DNA of 64,000 nucleotides, from positions 310,001 through 374,000 of the forward strand of contig NZ_JAKRNK010000002.1 in NCBI RefSeq assembly GCF_022346885.1, read 5' to 3'. This stretch comes from Paenibacillus sp. ACRRX (GTDB taxonomy: Bacteria > Bacillota > Bacilli > Paenibacillales > Paenibacillaceae). The notes under the pieces are model-generated. The model searched no databases. It saw nothing but the letters and a program-made list of their open reading frames with translations, and was not told the DNA's origin. The stretch's first letter is position 1, and each line of letters opens with the position of its first letter. Below, in pieces: positions 8,534 through 20,298 of this stretch. A program made the translations under genes and the position numbers.

Positions 8534-10021
8534 TTAAGGCAGCAACGTTGTTCCCATCAAATGACGGTCCACTTCACGGGCAGCCTCACGGCCCTCATTA
8601 ATAGCCCAAACAACCAAGCTCTGCCCTCTGCGCATATCACCTGCCGCATATACTTTGTCTACATTAGTTGTGTACTTGCCGTATGGAGCCTTAACGTTAG
8701 AACGACGATCTGTTGCCAGACCTAATTGCTCGATGATCGTTTGCTCTGGCCCATCAAAGCCGATTGCCAGCAGAACTAACTGCGCCGGGAATACTCGTTC
8801 CGTACCTTCTATCGGCTTATATATCTTGCGTCCCGTCTCATCGACGATACGTTCAATCTGAACGGTATGAAGCTCTTTAACGTGTCCATTCTCATCACCA
8901 ACAAACTTCGTGGTCATGATCGAGAATTCACGCGGATCTTCGCCGTACAGTGCCTTTGCTTCTTCATGAGCATAGTCAAGTGTATATACATTAGGAAACT
9001 GAGGCCATGGATTATTGACGGTATCACGCTCAAGAGGAGCTTTGTTATGTGTCCCGAACTGTGTAATGCTGCGACAGCCGTGACGAAGAGCTGTGGCTAC
9101 ACAGTCTGTACCTGTGTCTCCTCCGCCGATGACGATAACATCCAGCTCCTTGGCGCTAATGTATTGCCCATCCTCCAACTTAGAATCGAGATAGCTCTTA
9201 ATGCTGCCGTTCAAGTAATCCATAGCATAGTGGATACCTTTCAGCTCTCTACCCTCGATGTTGAACTCCCTTGGCTTGGTAGCACCCCCGCAGAGTACGA
9301 CGGCGTCAAAATCTTGCGTAAGTTGTTCCGAAGCAATATCCTTGCCGATCTCCGTGTTCGTAATGAATTGAATCCCTTCCGCTTCGAGCAAATCTACACG
9401 ACGTTGAACGACATCCTTCTCCAACTTCATCGTCGGAATTCCGTAAGTCAGCAATCCGCCAATTCGATCTGCGCGTTCGTACACTGTAACTAGATGTCCT
9501 GCTTTGTTCAACTGTGCAGCGCAGGCTAGCCCTGCGGGCCCAGATCCTACTACAGCTACTTTCTTGCCGGTCCGCTGTTTCGGCGGCTCAGGGCGCACCC
9601 ATCCTTCGTCAAATCCGCGATCGATAATCTCTTGTTCGATTGTCTTAATCGTGACGGGCTTGCCAATCAAACCCACTGTACATGAGCCTTCACAAGGGGC
9701 TGGACATACTCTGCCTGTAAACTCGGGAAAGTTATTTGTCTTATGCAAGCGTTCCAACGCTTCACGCCATAGACCTCGGTAAACCAAACTGTTCCACTCT
9801 GGGATTAGATTGTTGATCGGGCAGCCTGAGGTTCCACCCGTAATCTCAATACCGGTATGACAATAAGGTGTTCCGCAGTCCATACAACGAGCTCCTTGAA
9901 GTCGAAGCTCTTCTTCGTTCATATGCTTGTGAAACTCTTCCCAGTCCTTTAATCGTTCCAATGGATCCCGATCAGCCGGGATTTGTCTTGTATATTCCAT
10001 AAAGCCAGTAGGTGTTGACAT
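8534..10021 (-). CDS. gltD: Glutamate synthase small subunit (NADPH, FAD)
   Basis: The ATG at 10021 is chosen because GGAGGA lies 7 bases before it; the frame is open 14 codons further without a ribosome site. This gives 495 residues, close to the known small subunit. It passes electrons from NADPH through FAD to the large GOGAT subunit, which makes glutamate from glutamine and 2-oxoglutarate. The N-terminal Fe-S cysteine clusters are visible: C-M-D-C-G-T-P-Y-C and C-P-A-P-C-E-G-S-C. Next come the FAD dinucleotide fold G-S-G-P-A-G-L-A and the NADPH fold G-G-G-D-T-G-T-D. No large-subunit gene lies next to it, which is unusual, so it must work with a subunit encoded elsewhere. Confidence 0.93.
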   Translation of the reverse strand: MSTPTGFMEYTRQIPADRDPLERLKDWEEFHKHMNEEELRLQGARCMDCGTPYCHTGIEITGGTSGCPINNLIPEWNSLVYRGLWREALERLHKTNNFPEFTGRVCPAPCEGSCTVGLIGKPVTIKTIEQEIIDRGFDEGWVRPEPPKQRTGKKVAVVGSGPAGLACAAQLNKAGHLVTVYERADRIGGLLTYGIPTMKLEKDVVQRRVDLLEAEGIQFITNTEIGKDIASEQLTQDFDAVVLCGGATKPREFNIEGRELKGIHYAMDYLNGSIKSYLDSKLEDGQYISAKELDVIVIGGGDTGTDCVATALRHGCRSITQFGTHNKAPLERDTVNNPWPQFPNVYTLDYAHEEAKALYGEDPREFSIMTTKFVGDENGHVKELHTVQIERIVDETGRKIYKPIEGTERVFPAQLVLLAIGFDGPEQTIIEQLGLATDRRSNVKAPYGKYTTNVDKVYAAGDMRRGQSLVVWAINEGREAAREVDRHLMGTTLLP

Positions 10022-10263
10022 CGTATTTATCCTCCATCCGTCTGTCCGTATCTCTATTCCCATGTAAATTTATCTAACCATATATACTTACCGCGTCACT
10101 GTGCAACAATATTTTATGTGATTTTCGACAGTCTATTTCACAATATCTTATTAGAAGCACAGTAGATTGGACATAGAGTAAACGTCCTAACATTTGCACT
10201 AAATGACGAATGAAATACGCATATAATCATCGAATCGTTCGGCAATGAATACAGCTCATTGAG

Positions 10264-10755
10264 TTAGCATTTCCGCTGATATATTGTAAATCGATGAGCA
10301 TATCGGTTCAACTCATCAACTACACCAGGTATATCCTCTACTAATTCCCACTCTGATTCATCGTAATCAGGAAAATAATCATCACCTTCAAATTCATGTT
10401 CAATCCGTGTTACATATAACTTATCGGCATAAGGCATCATCAGACGGTAAATCTCCGCCCCCCCAATGACCATAATCTCTTCATCTCCTGCTGCCTTATC
10501 AACCACGTCTTGAACGCCATGAACGATCTCTACTCCTTCGTGAGACCAATCCAAATTGCGTGTCATCACGATATTTGGCCGTTTCGGAAGCGGCTTGCCA
10601 CCAATAGAATCAAACGTCTTTCGTCCCATCACAATCGTCTTGCCCCGCGTATGCGCACGAAAAAACGCCATATCATTCGGTAGGTGCCACGGAAGCCCAT
10701 TGTCCTTACCAATCAGACGGTGACTATCCATGGCCCATATCATACTAATACCCAT
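10264..10755 (-). CDS. dfrA: Dihydrofolate reductase
   Basis: 163 residues with AAGGAGG 8 bases before the ATG. It reduces dihydrofolate with NADPH to regenerate tetrahydrofolate after thymidylate synthesis. Visible family features are the G-x-D-N-G-L-P-W-H-L-P-N-D active-site loop (substrate-binding Asp), the G-R-K-T-F-D-S-I-G NADPH segment and V-I-G-G-A-E-I-Y-R. Length is standard for bacterial type I enzymes. It lies 80 bases downstream of thyA and the two almost certainly form one transcript, the usual arrangement that recycles the folate product. Confidence 0.96.
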   Translation of the reverse strand: MGISMIWAMDSHRLIGKDNGLPWHLPNDMAFFRAHTRGKTIVMGRKTFDSIGGKPLPKRPNIVMTRNLDWSHEGVEIVHGVQDVVDKAAGDEEIMVIGGAEIYRLMMPYADKLYVTRIEHEFEGDDYFPDYDESEWELVEDIPGVVDELNRYAHRFTIYQRKC

Positions 10756-10835
10756 ATCTAGATACCTCCTTCCCTACTTAGTATCGTTATCCGATTGAAG
10801 TGGTCTCAATCACGAGTTATATACCTAAAATGCTA

Positions 10836-11630
10836 TCACACCGCCACAATGGCTTTAATTGTGGGATGGTACTCATATCCCTCAAACTCAAAGTCTTCAA
10901 ACTTATAATCAAATATAGAAGCAGGCTGACGCTTGATCACAAGCTTAGGTAGTTGGAACGGTTCTCGTGCAAGTTGGGTGTGCACCTGCTCCATATGATT
11001 GGAGTAAATATGAACATCTCCACCTGTCCAAACAAACTCTCCAACATCCAGTCCGCACTGCTGGGCTACCATATGGGTAAGCAGCGCATAGCTTGCGATA
11101 TTAAATGGAAGCCCTAAAAACGTATCAACAGAACGCATATTCAGCATACAGCTCAGCTTTCCGTTTGCCACATAAAACTGAAATACATAATGGCAAGGAG
11201 GCAATTTCATATGTTCCACCTCACCAACGTTCCAGGCAGACACAAGCAATCGCCGCGAATCCGGATTCGTTTTGATCTGCTCTATTACGTTTGTAATCTG
11301 ATCAATGACCCTGCCGTCCTTTGTTTCCCAATGTCGCCATTGCGAGCCATACACGGGACCAAGGTCGCCGTTCTCATCTGCCCACTCATCCCAAATCCGA
11401 ACGCCATTCTCTTTCAGGTAACGAATGTTAGTCTCTCCGCTAAGAAACCAGAGCAGTTCGTGCACGATTGATTTTAGGTGCAGACGCTTAGTCGTTACAA
11501 GCGGGAATCCTTGCTGCAAATCAAAGCGTAGCTGCCGTCCAAATACGGATACCGTCCCGGTTCCGGTTCGGTCCTCTTTATGTACGCCATTGTCCAACAC
11601 ATCCTGCAGCAATTCCAAGTAAGCTTTCAT
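10836..11630 (-). CDS. thyA: Thymidylate synthase
   Basis: 264 residues, the standard length of the ThyA class. It methylates dUMP to dTMP using 5,10-methylene-tetrahydrofolate. The nucleophile cysteine is in [11 protein letters not shown]. The phosphate-binding arginines lie in [10 protein letters not shown] and in the N-terminal R-T-G-T-G. The [14 protein letters not shown]-terminal region is also typical. GGAGTGA precedes the ATG. It is the promoter-proximal gene of the thyA-dfrA pair. Confidence 0.97.
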   Translation of the reverse strand: MKAYLELLQDVLDNGVHKEDRTGTGTVSVFGRQLRFDLQQGFPLVTTKRLHLKSIVHELLWFLSGETNIRYLKENGVRIWDEWADENGDLGPVYGSQWRHWETKDGRVIDQITNVIEQIKTNPDSRRLLVSAWNVGEVEHMKLPPCHYVFQFYVANGKLSCMLNMRSVDTFLGLPFNIASYALLTHMVAQQCGLDVGEFVWTGGDVHIYSNHMEQVHTQLAREPFQLPKLVIKRQPASIFDYKFEDFEFEGYEYHPTIKAIVAV

Positions 11631-11810
11631 TTCTACATTTCACTCCGTTCTAATTCCTCAAGGTTGAGTTTCATTTTAACATTGGTGACCTCAAAAAGTC
11701 ACCAATCTGGACGAATCGTATATTTGGTAGCCGCTATAAAAACAATTAATCACTTTTGCTATTGACTATGCTGCATTAACGCTTTGATCATGCACTTAAC
11801 AGGCGTCTGA

Positions 11811-11847
11811 TAAAAAAATCCCCCGCAGCTCCAGAGCCCGGGGGTAT
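11811..11847 (-). terminator. Intrinsic terminator of pdh operon
   Basis: CCCCCG (minus strand) pairs with CGGGGG with an internal GAGCT/AGCTC-like extension, followed by ATTTTTTTA. It lies 63 bases beyond the pdhD stop. Confidence 0.9.
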
Positions 11848-11909
11848 CAGCATTATATATAGAACCGTAAACAGAATTCAAACAGAACCTTACAGAAAGA
11901 GTGAGACAA

Positions 11910-13325
11910 TTATTTTACAGTGTGAATCGGGTGGCCAAGCACAACCTCAGCCGCTTCCATTACGATTTCACCAAGAGTTGGATGCGCATGTACAGTCAAT
12001 GCCAAGTCTTCCAATGTAGCTGCCATCTCTACTGCCAAGCCGAGCTCAGCGATCAAGTTGGAGGCTTCTGGTCCAACGATTTGGGCACCAATTACTACAC
12101 CTGTCTCAGCGTCAGCAACGATCTTCACAAAGCCATCAACGCTGCCGCCAAGGGACAACGCACGTCCGTTACCCGCATACGGGAATTTACCCGACTTCAC
12201 GTTTAAGCCTTTGCCTTTTGCTTCAGACTCAGACAAGCCTACGCTTGCACACTCTGGATCTGTAAAGCATACAGCCGGCATCGCTTTATAATCCACAACG
12301 CTAGACATTCCGGAAATAGCTTCCGCAGCTACTTTACCTTCGTACGAAGCTTTATGCGCAAGCGCAAGACCAGGTACGATGTCGCCAATCGCGTAGATGT
12401 GTGGAATACTTGTGCGACCTTGGTGATCAACTTCGATCAAACCACGATCCGTCATTTTCACGCCGATCATGTCAAGACCAAGCTCTCCGTCTGTGTTTGG
12501 ACGACGGCCTACCGTAACCAACAGGTATTCAGCAGTTACTTCTTTTGTTTCTCCGCCAACAGAGAATTTAACTGTAACGTCTTTGTCTGTTTGCGTAGCG
12601 GACTCCGCTTTAGCACCCGTAAAGATTTCAACGTTAGTTTTCTTCATGTTTTTGGATACGATTTGTGTCATATCTTTATCGAAGCCTGGCAATACCATGT
12701 CAGCGCCCTCGATAACTGTTACTTTTGTTCCGAACTTGGAGTACATTTGACCAAGCTCAGCGCCGATATATCCACCGCCGATAACGATCATGCTTTTTGG
12801 AATTTCAGGCAATTCAAGCGCTTCTGTCGAGGACAAGATACGGCCGCTAAACGGGAATGCCTTCAATTCAATCGGACGGGAACCTGTAGCGATGATACAG
12901 TTGTTGAACTTGTAACGTGGTGCTTCTTGGTCATTAAACAAACGAGCTTCTGTCTCATTGATGAACATTGCTTCACCTTTGAAAACTTGAACTTTGTTTG
13001 CTTTTAAGAGCGCGCCTACGCCGCCAGTCAATTTTTTAACTACGCCTGCTTTGAACGATTGGACTTTGGAGAAGTCAACGGTTACGTTCTCAGCCGTAAT
13101 ACCAATTGCTGAAGCGTGCTGTGTTACTTCATATTGATGAGCTGCGCTGATGAGAGCCTTGGATGGAATACAACCACGGTTCAAACATACGCCGCCAACT
13201 TCGGACTTATCAACGATCATTACGCTTTGACCCAGCTGTGCAGCACGAATAGCTGCTACGTAACCGCCAGGACCTGCGCCAATAACCAAAGTATCAATAT
13301 TTAAAGATGCGTCTCCCACTACCAT
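11910..13325 (-). CDS. pdhD: Dihydrolipoamide dehydrogenase (E3)
   Basis: 471 residues, FAD-dependent. It reoxidises dihydrolipoyl groups on E2 with NAD+, closing the PDH cycle. The FAD site G-A-G-P-G-G-Y is at 16-22, and the redox-active disulfide Cys47/Cys52 is in [13 protein letters not shown]. The NAD site is [10 protein letters not shown], and the C-terminal His-Glu pair is in [13 protein letters not shown] lies 8 bases before the ATG and only 4 bases separate it from pdhC, so the two are tightly coupled. It could also serve other 2-oxoacid dehydrogenases. Confidence 0.97.
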   Translation of the reverse strand: MVVGDASLNIDTLVIGAGPGGYVAAIRAAQLGQSVMIVDKSEVGGVCLNRGCIPSKALISAAHQYEVTQHASAIGITAENVTVDFSKVQSFKAGVVKKLTGGVGALLKANKVQVFKGEAMFINETEARLFNDQEAPRYKFNNCIIATGSRPIELKAFPFSGRILSSTEALELPEIPKSMIVIGGGYIGAELGQMYSKFGTKVTVIEGADMVLPGFDKDMTQIVSKNMKKTNVEIFTGAKAESATQTDKDVTVKFSVGGETKEVTAEYLLVTVGRRPNTDGELGLDMIGVKMTDRGLIEVDHQGRTSIPHIYAIGDIVPGLALAHKASYEGKVAAEAISGMSSVVDYKAMPAVCFTDPECASVGLSESEAKGKGLNVKSGKFPYAGNGRALSLGGSVDGFVKIVADAETGVVIGAQIVGPEASNLIAELGLAVEMAATLEDLALTVHAHPTLGEIVMEAAEVVLGHPIHTVK

Positions 13326-13329
13326 TTGG

Positions 13330-14622
13330 TTACACCTCCATTACAAGCAATTCAGGATTAGCCAGCAATTGCTTGAGATAGTTCATAAAGTTTTGTGCTG
13401 TTGCGCCATCAATGAGACGGTGGTCAAAGCTCAAGGACAGAGCCATCACTGGTGCTGCAACGATTTCACCATTTTTAACAACGGCTTTCTCGGAAATACG
13501 GCCTGTACCCAAAATAGCAACTTCTGGATAGTTGATGATTGGAGTAAAGAACATACCGCCAGCAGAACCGATGTTTGTAATCGTGATTGTGCTGCCTTTT
13601 AATTCGTTAGGACCCAATTTGCCGTCACGACCGCGACCAGCAAGGTCTTTAATATCATCCGCGATCATCCAGATGCTGCGACGATCTGCGTCTTTAATAA
13701 CCGGTACGATAAGACCATTGTCTGTGTCTGTTGCGATACCGATGTTGTAGTATTTTTTGTAGACGATTTCTTGGGCTGCTTCGTCGATCATTGCGTTCAT
13801 AGCTGGGAACTGACGGCAAGCTGCTACCAATGCTTTAACGATAAATGGCAAGTAAGTTACTTTTGTACCTTTCTTCTCCATGATCGGTTTCAAGCGAGTA
13901 CGGAATGCTACGAGATCCGTAACGTCCACTTCATCCATAATCGTAACGTGAGGAGCTGTATAAGCCGATTTAACCATTGCGTTGGAAATCGCTTTACGGA
14001 TACCTTTAAATGGTACACGCTCTTCTTCAACGTTGCGATCTGCAGCAGCCACAGGAGCAGCTGCTTTAGCTGCAGGTGCTGCTTCGGAAGTGTTAGCTTC
14101 TGCTTTAGGTGCTGGAGCTCCGCCTTTAGCAAATGCTTCTACATCTTCGCGGGATACTTTGCCGTTGTTGCCTGTGCCAGGAACTTCAGCAATGTTAACA
14201 CCCAATTCACGAGCCAGTTTGCGCACGCTAGGTGTCGCCAACACTTCATGATTAGGTGCAGCAGGTGCCGCTGCTTGAGCATCAGCTTTAGGTGCTTCTG
14301 CTGCTGGAGAAGCCGTTGTGTCAGCTCCACCTTTAGCTGCTTCCGCTTCTGCTGCTGGTGCAGCTTGCTCAGGCACGTCGCCTTCAGCATCGATAATAGC
14401 TACAACTTCGCCCATGTGCATAACTTGACCGTCTTTAGCCAGCACTTCAAGTACTGTACCGTTAACAGGACATGGCACCTCTACGATTGCTTTATCGTTT
14501 TGTACTTCCATGATGATATCGTCGTCCGTAACTTTATCACCTGGTTTAATAAGCATTTTAATAATTTCGCCTTCGTGCAATCCCTCGCCAAGCTCAGGGA
14601 AGCGGTATTCAAATTTTGCCAC
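13330..14622 (-). CDS. pdhC: Pyruvate dehydrogenase E2, dihydrolipoamide acetyltransferase
   Basis: 430 residues, core of the PDH complex. There is one lipoyl domain (1-80) with the lipoylated Lys44 in Q-N-D-K-A-I-V-E-V. An Ala/Pro/Glu-rich flexible linker follows, then a peripheral E1/E3-binding domain near 128-165 ([13 protein letters not shown]). After a second Ala-rich linker comes the catalytic acetyltransferase domain (about 200-430), ending with the D-H-R-L-I-D-G catalytic motif near 400. One lipoyl domain is the usual Gram-positive design. The repetitive Ala codons make long open frames on the other strand, which are artefacts. Confidence 0.97.
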   Translation of the reverse strand: MAKFEYRFPELGEGLHEGEIIKMLIKPGDKVTDDDIIMEVQNDKAIVEVPCPVNGTVLEVLAKDGQVMHMGEVVAIIDAEGDVPEQAAPAAEAEAAKGGADTTASPAAEAPKADAQAAAPAAPNHEVLATPSVRKLARELGVNIAEVPGTGNNGKVSREDVEAFAKGGAPAPKAEANTSEAAPAAKAAAPVAAADRNVEEERVPFKGIRKAISNAMVKSAYTAPHVTIMDEVDVTDLVAFRTRLKPIMEKKGTKVTYLPFIVKALVAACRQFPAMNAMIDEAAQEIVYKKYYNIGIATDTDNGLIVPVIKDADRRSIWMIADDIKDLAGRGRDGKLGPNELKGSTITITNIGSAGGMFFTPIINYPEVAILGTGRISEKAVVKNGEIVAAPVMALSLSFDHRLIDGATAQNFMNYLKQLLANPELLVMEV

Positions 14623-14657
14623 TGCAAATTACCTCCTCTATCTGTTGCGGTTCTATA

Positions 14658-15635
14658 TTAGAAGTTCAAAACTTTGTTAACAGATTCTACGATACGCGCT
14701 GGAGTCGGAAGCCATTGATCTTCGATCTGTGCGTATGGATACACCGTATCAGGACCTGCAACACGAAGTACTGGAGCTTCAAGGTGAAGAATCGCTTTCT
14801 CGTTGATTTGGGCAATAACTTCAGCAGCAACACCGGATGTTTTTTGCGCTTCTTGCACGATAATGCAACGGTTTGTCTTCTTAATAGAAGCAACGATTGT
14901 ATCGATATCAAGCGGCATCAATGTGCGCAAATCAATTACTTCTGCTTCGATGCCTTGTTTTTCGAGCTCAGCAGCAGCTTTCATTGATGTATGAACCATT
15001 AAGCCGTAAGAGAGGATCGTTACGTCTTTACCTTCACGCACAACGTTAGCTTTGCCTAGTTCTACTGTATATTCGCCTTCAGGTACTTCATCACGGAAAG
15101 CATGGTACAAGTTCAAATGTTCCATGAAGAAGACAGGGTCATTGTCACGAATCGCAGAGATGAGCAAGCCTTTTGCATCATATGGATTCGAAGGAATTAC
15201 AACTTTGATACCTGGAGTTTGCACCAACAAACCTTCCAAGGAGTCTGTATGCAATTCAGCCGCTTTTACACCGCCACCAAAAGGTGTACGGAAAACGATT
15301 GGTGAATTGTAACGACCACCGGAACGGTAACGCATACGTGCAGCTTGTACGCACATTTGGTCGAGAGCTTCATAAATAAAGCCTACGAATTGGATTTCAG
15401 CGATTGGACGGAATCCTTGTACGCCAAGACCTACTGCCATACCGCCAATAGCGGACTCTGCCAACGGCGTATCAAATACGCGATCCTCACCAAATTCTTT
15501 TTGCAAACCTTCTGTTGCACGGAATACCCCGCCCACATGACCTACGTCTTCACCGAACAAGATTACGTTAGGGTCACGTTTCAATTCTACGCGCATTGCG
15601 TCACGAATCGCTTCTTTCATATTCATTTGAGCCAT
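14658..15635 (-). CDS. pdhB: Pyruvate dehydrogenase E1 beta subunit
   Basis: 325 residues, standard length. It pairs with PdhA to form the thiamine-diphosphate-dependent decarboxylase that acetylates the E2 lipoyl group. Visible are the conserved [13 protein letters not shown] segment, with the Glu that activates the ThDP ring nearby, the D-T-P-L-A-E motif and the C-terminal transketolase-like domain with P-L-D-I-D-T-I. It lies 35 bases upstream of pdhC. Confidence 0.97.
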   Translation of the reverse strand: MAQMNMKEAIRDAMRVELKRDPNVILFGEDVGHVGGVFRATEGLQKEFGEDRVFDTPLAESAIGGMAVGLGVQGFRPIAEIQFVGFIYEALDQMCVQAARMRYRSGGRYNSPIVFRTPFGGGVKAAELHTDSLEGLLVQTPGIKVVIPSNPYDAKGLLISAIRDNDPVFFMEHLNLYHAFRDEVPEGEYTVELGKANVVREGKDVTILSYGLMVHTSMKAAAELEKQGIEAEVIDLRTLMPLDIDTIVASIKKTNRCIIVQEAQKTSGVAAEVIAQINEKAILHLEAPVLRVAGPDTVYPYAQIEDQWLPTPARIVESVNKVLNF

Positions 15636-15713
15636 TGCTTCGTTTCCTCCTTACCGTTATCGCAAAGTCCTTATGCTTTGCAGTCCCGTTCAAGCTGTAT
15701 CAGCTTCTGAAAT

Positions 15714-16934
<1,221 letters not shown>

Positions 16935-17084
16935 TACTACAAAATTGTCTAAGTTGTGAAAAATAGTTGAAATCTTATTCATCCTTTTCACATGTTTTCA
17001 ACCCTTTAATTACAAGCGGTATGTACATCATACTGCGATAGTGTTTCCTAATTTGGATAAAATATTGCATAGGTGGTGCTTAAC

Positions 17085-17816
17085 ATGACTGATTCTGCTT
17101 ATCTCAAGCGTACTGTCGTTAAACATGAAATAGCCTGTCCGCTATTAGCAAGCGGCAGCCGTCCCGTTCGCGTCTATTTACCTCCAGGATATCAAGCAGT
17201 ACTCAGCTATCCTGTTGTCTATTGTCAGGATGGAGAAGACTTCTTTAATTTTGGCCGAATTGCGACAATCGCCAACAAGCTTATATTAGATGAAGATATT
17301 GAACCCTTTATTATAGTAGGAGTCGATGTCGACAAAAAAATACGAACAGAGGAATATTCACCAGATGGAGAGCTGTTTGAATCATATACGCGATCATTTG
17401 CTGAATATATCGTACCAGCCATTGAGAAACTGTATCCCGTTCGTACCGATTGGACCAACATCATCGTGGCAGGTGATTCACTTGGTGGTACGGTATCTCT
17501 TCATCTGGCGCTGCTTTACCCTGAGAAATTTAGACAAATCATCTCACTCTCTGGTGCCTACTATGCTGCATCGCAGGCGATCATTACTGAACAACGCGAC
17601 CTGAGTTGGCTGCATCTGTTTATGATTGTTGGTTTGCAGGAAACAGCATTTGATACAGACCGCGGCACTTTTAACTTTGTGGAATTGAACCGTCAGGCAA
17701 GAAGCTTGTTTGCTGACAGAGCAGCTAATTTCCACTACGAGGAGCTCGACGGGAAACACCAATGGGGTTTCTGGCAGCAGCATATCCCGCAGGCACTTCG
17801 ATTTTTCCTGGAATAA
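17085..17816 (+). CDS. Alpha/beta-hydrolase esterase, esterase-D-like
   Basis: AGGTGG lies 8 bases before the ATG at 17085; earlier in-frame GTGs fall inside that ribosome site. The 243-residue protein begins with a beta-strand region R-P-V-R-V-Y-L-P-P-G-Y, then V-V-Y-C-Q-D-G-E-D-F-F-N-F. The nucleophile elbow is G-D-S-L-G-G near residue 130, with a likely catalytic His in the final G-K-H-Q-W-G-F. This is the layout of the putative-esterase / enterochelin-esterase-like family. No signal peptide is present, so it is cytoplasmic. The substrate is unknown. Confidence 0.82.
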   Translation: MTDSAYLKRTVVKHEIACPLLASGSRPVRVYLPPGYQAVLSYPVVYCQDGEDFFNFGRIATIANKLILDEDIEPFIIVGVDVDKKIRTEEYSPDGELFESYTRSFAEYIVPAIEKLYPVRTDWTNIIVAGDSLGGTVSLHLALLYPEKFRQIISLSGAYYAASQAIITEQRDLSWLHLFMIVGLQETAFDTDRGTFNFVELNRQARSLFADRAANFHYEELDGKHQWGFWQQHIPQALRFFLE

Positions 17817-17861
17817 CATGTGCCTATTCTCAAATGGTGTTCCTTCTTATTGAAACAAATG

Positions 17862-17900
17862 AAAGAAGTGACATACAAGGATGTATGTCACTTCTTTATT
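17862..17900 (+). terminator. Intrinsic terminator, bidirectional type
   Basis: A perfect 15-bp stem (AAAGAAGTGACATAC and its complement) with a 6-nt loop. The stem itself ends in CTTCTTTATT on the plus strand and CTTCTTTCATT on the minus strand, so it can serve both the esterase and the convergent phosphatase gene. Confidence 0.85.
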
Positions 17901-17982
17901 AAATGGCGATTGTGATCGATATCGTCATAACCCGTACTTACAATACGATCAATAGAACCAACTCTCAAAACGCAATGAGTTC

Positions 17983-18462
17983 TCAAACTGACAAGTGATG
18001 TTCACGAACAATCTTAGCCAACAGCTGCTTGCAACCTTCTGACACCAGACGATATACTTCATCAAAGTTGCCTGTATAATAAGGGTCTGGCACGTCTGTT
18101 ATCGGCTCTTCAGGCAGCAGCGACATAAAACGAAGCACTTCAGCTGTTCGATCATGAGCACCCTTCCATGCCATAACATTCCGTTCATTATTTTCATCCA
18201 TACACACTATATAAGTAAAATTCGTGAAATCATTTTCTTCTACCTGTCTTGCTTTCATTCCTGCATATGAAATTCTCACTTGATCAAGCATCTGGCGAGT
18301 TCCTTCATGCGGCGAATGGCCGATATGCCAATCCCCTGTTCCAGCGCTGTCTACTTGAATATGTGTAGACAACTCTGCCTCCTCTACCTGATGACGCATC
18401 ACAGCTTCGGCCATTGGCGAACGACATATATTGCCCAAGCACACAAAAAGTACAGAGATCAT
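17983..18462 (-). CDS. Low-molecular-weight protein tyrosine phosphatase
   Basis: 159 residues with GGGGGAA upstream of the ATG. The P-loop C-x5-R is C8-L-G-N-I-C-R14-S directly after the first beta strand. The general-acid Asp is in D-V-P-D-P-Y-Y-T-G near residue 122. Both are diagnostic for the family, which dephosphorylates phosphotyrosine on proteins (for example stress regulators or polysaccharide-export kinases in Firmicutes). It is monocistronic. Its physiological target cannot be told from context. Confidence 0.92.
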   Translation of the reverse strand: MISVLFVCLGNICRSPMAEAVMRHQVEEAELSTHIQVDSAGTGDWHIGHSPHEGTRQMLDQVRISYAGMKARQVEENDFTNFTYIVCMDENNERNVMAWKGAHDRTAEVLRFMSLLPEEPITDVPDPYYTGNFDEVYRLVSEGCKQLLAKIVREHHLSV

Positions 18463-18613
18463 CTCAATTCCCCCTCAACAAGCAGCTTCTTTATTGTAAC
18501 GTTTGTTCATTTCTGTTTCAACTCTTGGTACATCCAGCAGAACAAGATATACTAAGATGTAACATTCCTACGATAAGAAATGTAAGAACTTTGGATTAAA
18601 GGAAGGTCTACTA

Positions 18614-19273
18614 ATGAAACAACACAGAGATCCACATCAGCGTGAGATTGTAATCGTATCGGGTGGAAGCCCAGATGCAGACATCGCTACTGTATTGGCA
18701 CAAGCTGATTATATCATTGGTGCTGACCGCGGAGCTGCCGTTATTCTTGCACTTGGATATACGCCTGACCTTGCGCTTGGTGATTTTGATTCCGTTCACG
18801 AATGGGAACGCGATCATATTCAAACTTCCAGTCATCACTACATAGGCTGTGATGCCATTGACAAAAATTATACGGATACGGAGCTTGCCTTTCTAGCGGC
18901 CCTTGAACATCAGGCAACTTCCATCACTTTATGTGCAGGCACTGGAACAAGACTGGATCACACGTTGGCCAATATTCACTTGTTAAAACGAGCTCTTGAA
19001 TTACAAATCGACATGCGTATTATAGATGGACATAACTGCATTCGTCTTGCGGATCGACAGTTAACGGTTAAAAAAGAGCATTACACCTATTTATCCTTAC
19101 TCCCACTGTCGTTGGAAGTACATGGTATTAACCTGATTGGGTTTCAGTATCCATTGCACGATGCGTCACTTGTTATCGGTCAATCTCTGGGCATTAGCAA
19201 CAAATGGATAGCCGAGGAAGGCAGTGTGTCCATCAGAGAAGGTCTGCTGCTTGTCATTTGCAGCAACGATTAG
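18614..19273 (+). CDS. thiN: Thiamine pyrophosphokinase
   Basis: 219 residues; transfers pyrophosphate from ATP to thiamine, giving thiamine diphosphate. Family motifs in order are V-S-G-G-S-P, G-A-D-R-G-A, L-G-D-F-D-S, N-Y-T-D-T-E-L-A, G-T-G-T-R-L-D-H-T-L-A-N and the C-terminal G-I-S-N-K-W. The gene sits between rather than within the thiamine operon (21.2-27.3 kb) and the PDH operon whose E1 uses the cofactor. GAAGG lies upstream of the ATG, and a terminator follows. Confidence 0.93.
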   Translation: MKQHRDPHQREIVIVSGGSPDADIATVLAQADYIIGADRGAAVILALGYTPDLALGDFDSVHEWERDHIQTSSHHYIGCDAIDKNYTDTELAFLAALEHQATSITLCAGTGTRLDHTLANIHLLKRALELQIDMRIIDGHNCIRLADRQLTVKKEHYTYLSLLPLSLEVHGINLIGFQYPLHDASLVIGQSLGISNKWIAEEGSVSIREGLLLVICSND

Positions 19274-19322
19274 ATTCCATCCCATCAATTTGTAGGTCTA
19301 ACGTCATGTAAGTAATATATCA

Positions 19323-19385
19323 AAAGAAGCCACCCTTCTCTGTGATTGCAGACACTGCTTTTCCATCAAGGTGGCTTCTTTAGGT
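19323..19385 (+). terminator. Terminator-like inverted repeat after thiN
   Basis: AAAGAAGCCACC (19323-19334) and its exact complement (19370-19381) enclose a loop of about 35 nt. The right arm ends in CTTCTTTAGG. The loop is long for a classical terminator. Confidence 0.6.
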
Positions 19386-19501
19386 TTCTACAAAAGGTCT
19401 TTACAAGTATGATAAAAAGAGCTCTCCATGAACGTCCTTACGACTCAAGGCATGCCCCTATTTGGATATGAAAGCGCAGTAATGGCACTCATCAATTTTT
19501 A

Positions 19502-19517
19502 ATGTAAACGCTTACTA
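19502..19517. promoter_or_regulatory. cre-like sequence (CcpA site candidate)
   Basis: ATGTAAACGCTTACTA matches the degenerate catabolite-responsive-element consensus WTGNNARCGNWWWCAW at all but one position. It lies 110 bases upstream of the NlpC/P60 gene. Confidence 0.4.
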
Positions 19518-19626
19518 TATTAATGGGCAAGAGATTGCGAACATTTAGTATATTTTAGTATATAAACATAGTAAATACACTTTGTTATACTTTTGTTGAC
19601 AAAAAAGTAACGAAAGGATGACAAAG

Positions 19627-20259
19627 ATGACACTTTTAACATATCGCCGCATCGCAGTCGTCGCCATTATGACAGTTGCTCTTACAGGTATGTTGCCTGA
19701 ACATACAGCATTAGCCGACTCAGCTAATAGCGGAAGCATCACTTCAACTAGACAGACTCAACAAACGGATTCTAATACTGAAGCGCAGCAGACACAAGCA
19801 ACCTATACAACTAACACTTATACTGCACAAGCCGCTAGCAATATCCTTAGAAAAGGTGAAAAATACTTAGGAACACGTTACGTCTTTGGTGCGAAAAGCT
19901 TCCAGACGCGCAGCTTTGACTGTTCTTCTCTGGTTCAATACTTATTTAATCAAGAGGGTGTTGACCTGCCCCGGACTTCCTACGAGCAGGCTAAAAAAGG
20001 TACTCACATTAAACGATCAGCGCTACAAAAAGGAGATCTGATCTTTTTCTCTAGTGGTCGCCCTGGCAAAGGAAAGATCACTCACGTTGCTATTTATGCA
20101 GGTAACAATAAGATCCTGCATACTTTCGGGAAGCCTGGAGTTACTTACTCCAACTTAAACTCAGATACGTGGAGTGATCGATATGTAACTGCGCGCCGCG
20201 TGTTGCTGCACAACAATCCACATATCATTCATACACCTGAATCTAATTACTATAATTAA
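19627..20259 (+). CDS. Secreted NlpC/P60 cell-wall endopeptidase
   Basis: The ATG at 19627 has AAAGGA 8 bases upstream; the earlier in-frame ATG at 19618 directly abuts that site. The 210-residue product has a signal peptide (about 1-31, ending A-L-A-D) and a Ser/Thr/Gln-rich linker (about 32-75). The C-terminal NlpC/P60 domain has the catalytic cysteine in R-S-F-D-C-S-S-L and the histidine in I-T-H-V-A-I-Y-A-G, with a third polar residue in K-I-L-H-T-F. These enzymes cut the gamma-D-Glu/diamino-acid bond in peptidoglycan stems. There is no LysM or SH3 wall-binding domain. Confidence 0.9.
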   Translation: MTLLTYRRIAVVAIMTVALTGMLPEHTALADSANSGSITSTRQTQQTDSNTEAQQTQATYTTNTYTAQAASNILRKGEKYLGTRYVFGAKSFQTRSFDCSSLVQYLFNQEGVDLPRTSYEQAKKGTHIKRSALQKGDLIFFSSGRPGKGKITHVAIYAGNNKILHTFGKPGVTYSNLNSDTWSDRYVTARRVLLHNNPHIIHTPESNYYN

Positions 20260-20298
20260 TCATGCCAAAAATCGCTAGTTGAGCAGATGGAAAACAAG

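Noticed and set aside
8867-9493. A 208-codon plus-strand frame opposite gltD
   Set aside because: The minus-strand gltD motifs are unambiguous; this frame is a shadow.
12354-13007. A 217-codon plus-strand frame opposite pdhD
   Set aside because: Shadow of the dihydrolipoamide dehydrogenase gene, without a start context.
13771-14661. A 296-codon plus-strand frame opposite pdhC
   Set aside because: It is the mirror of the Ala/Pro-rich linkers and conserved E2 sequence. It is full of Cys/Phe/Ser runs and has no ribosome site or family features.
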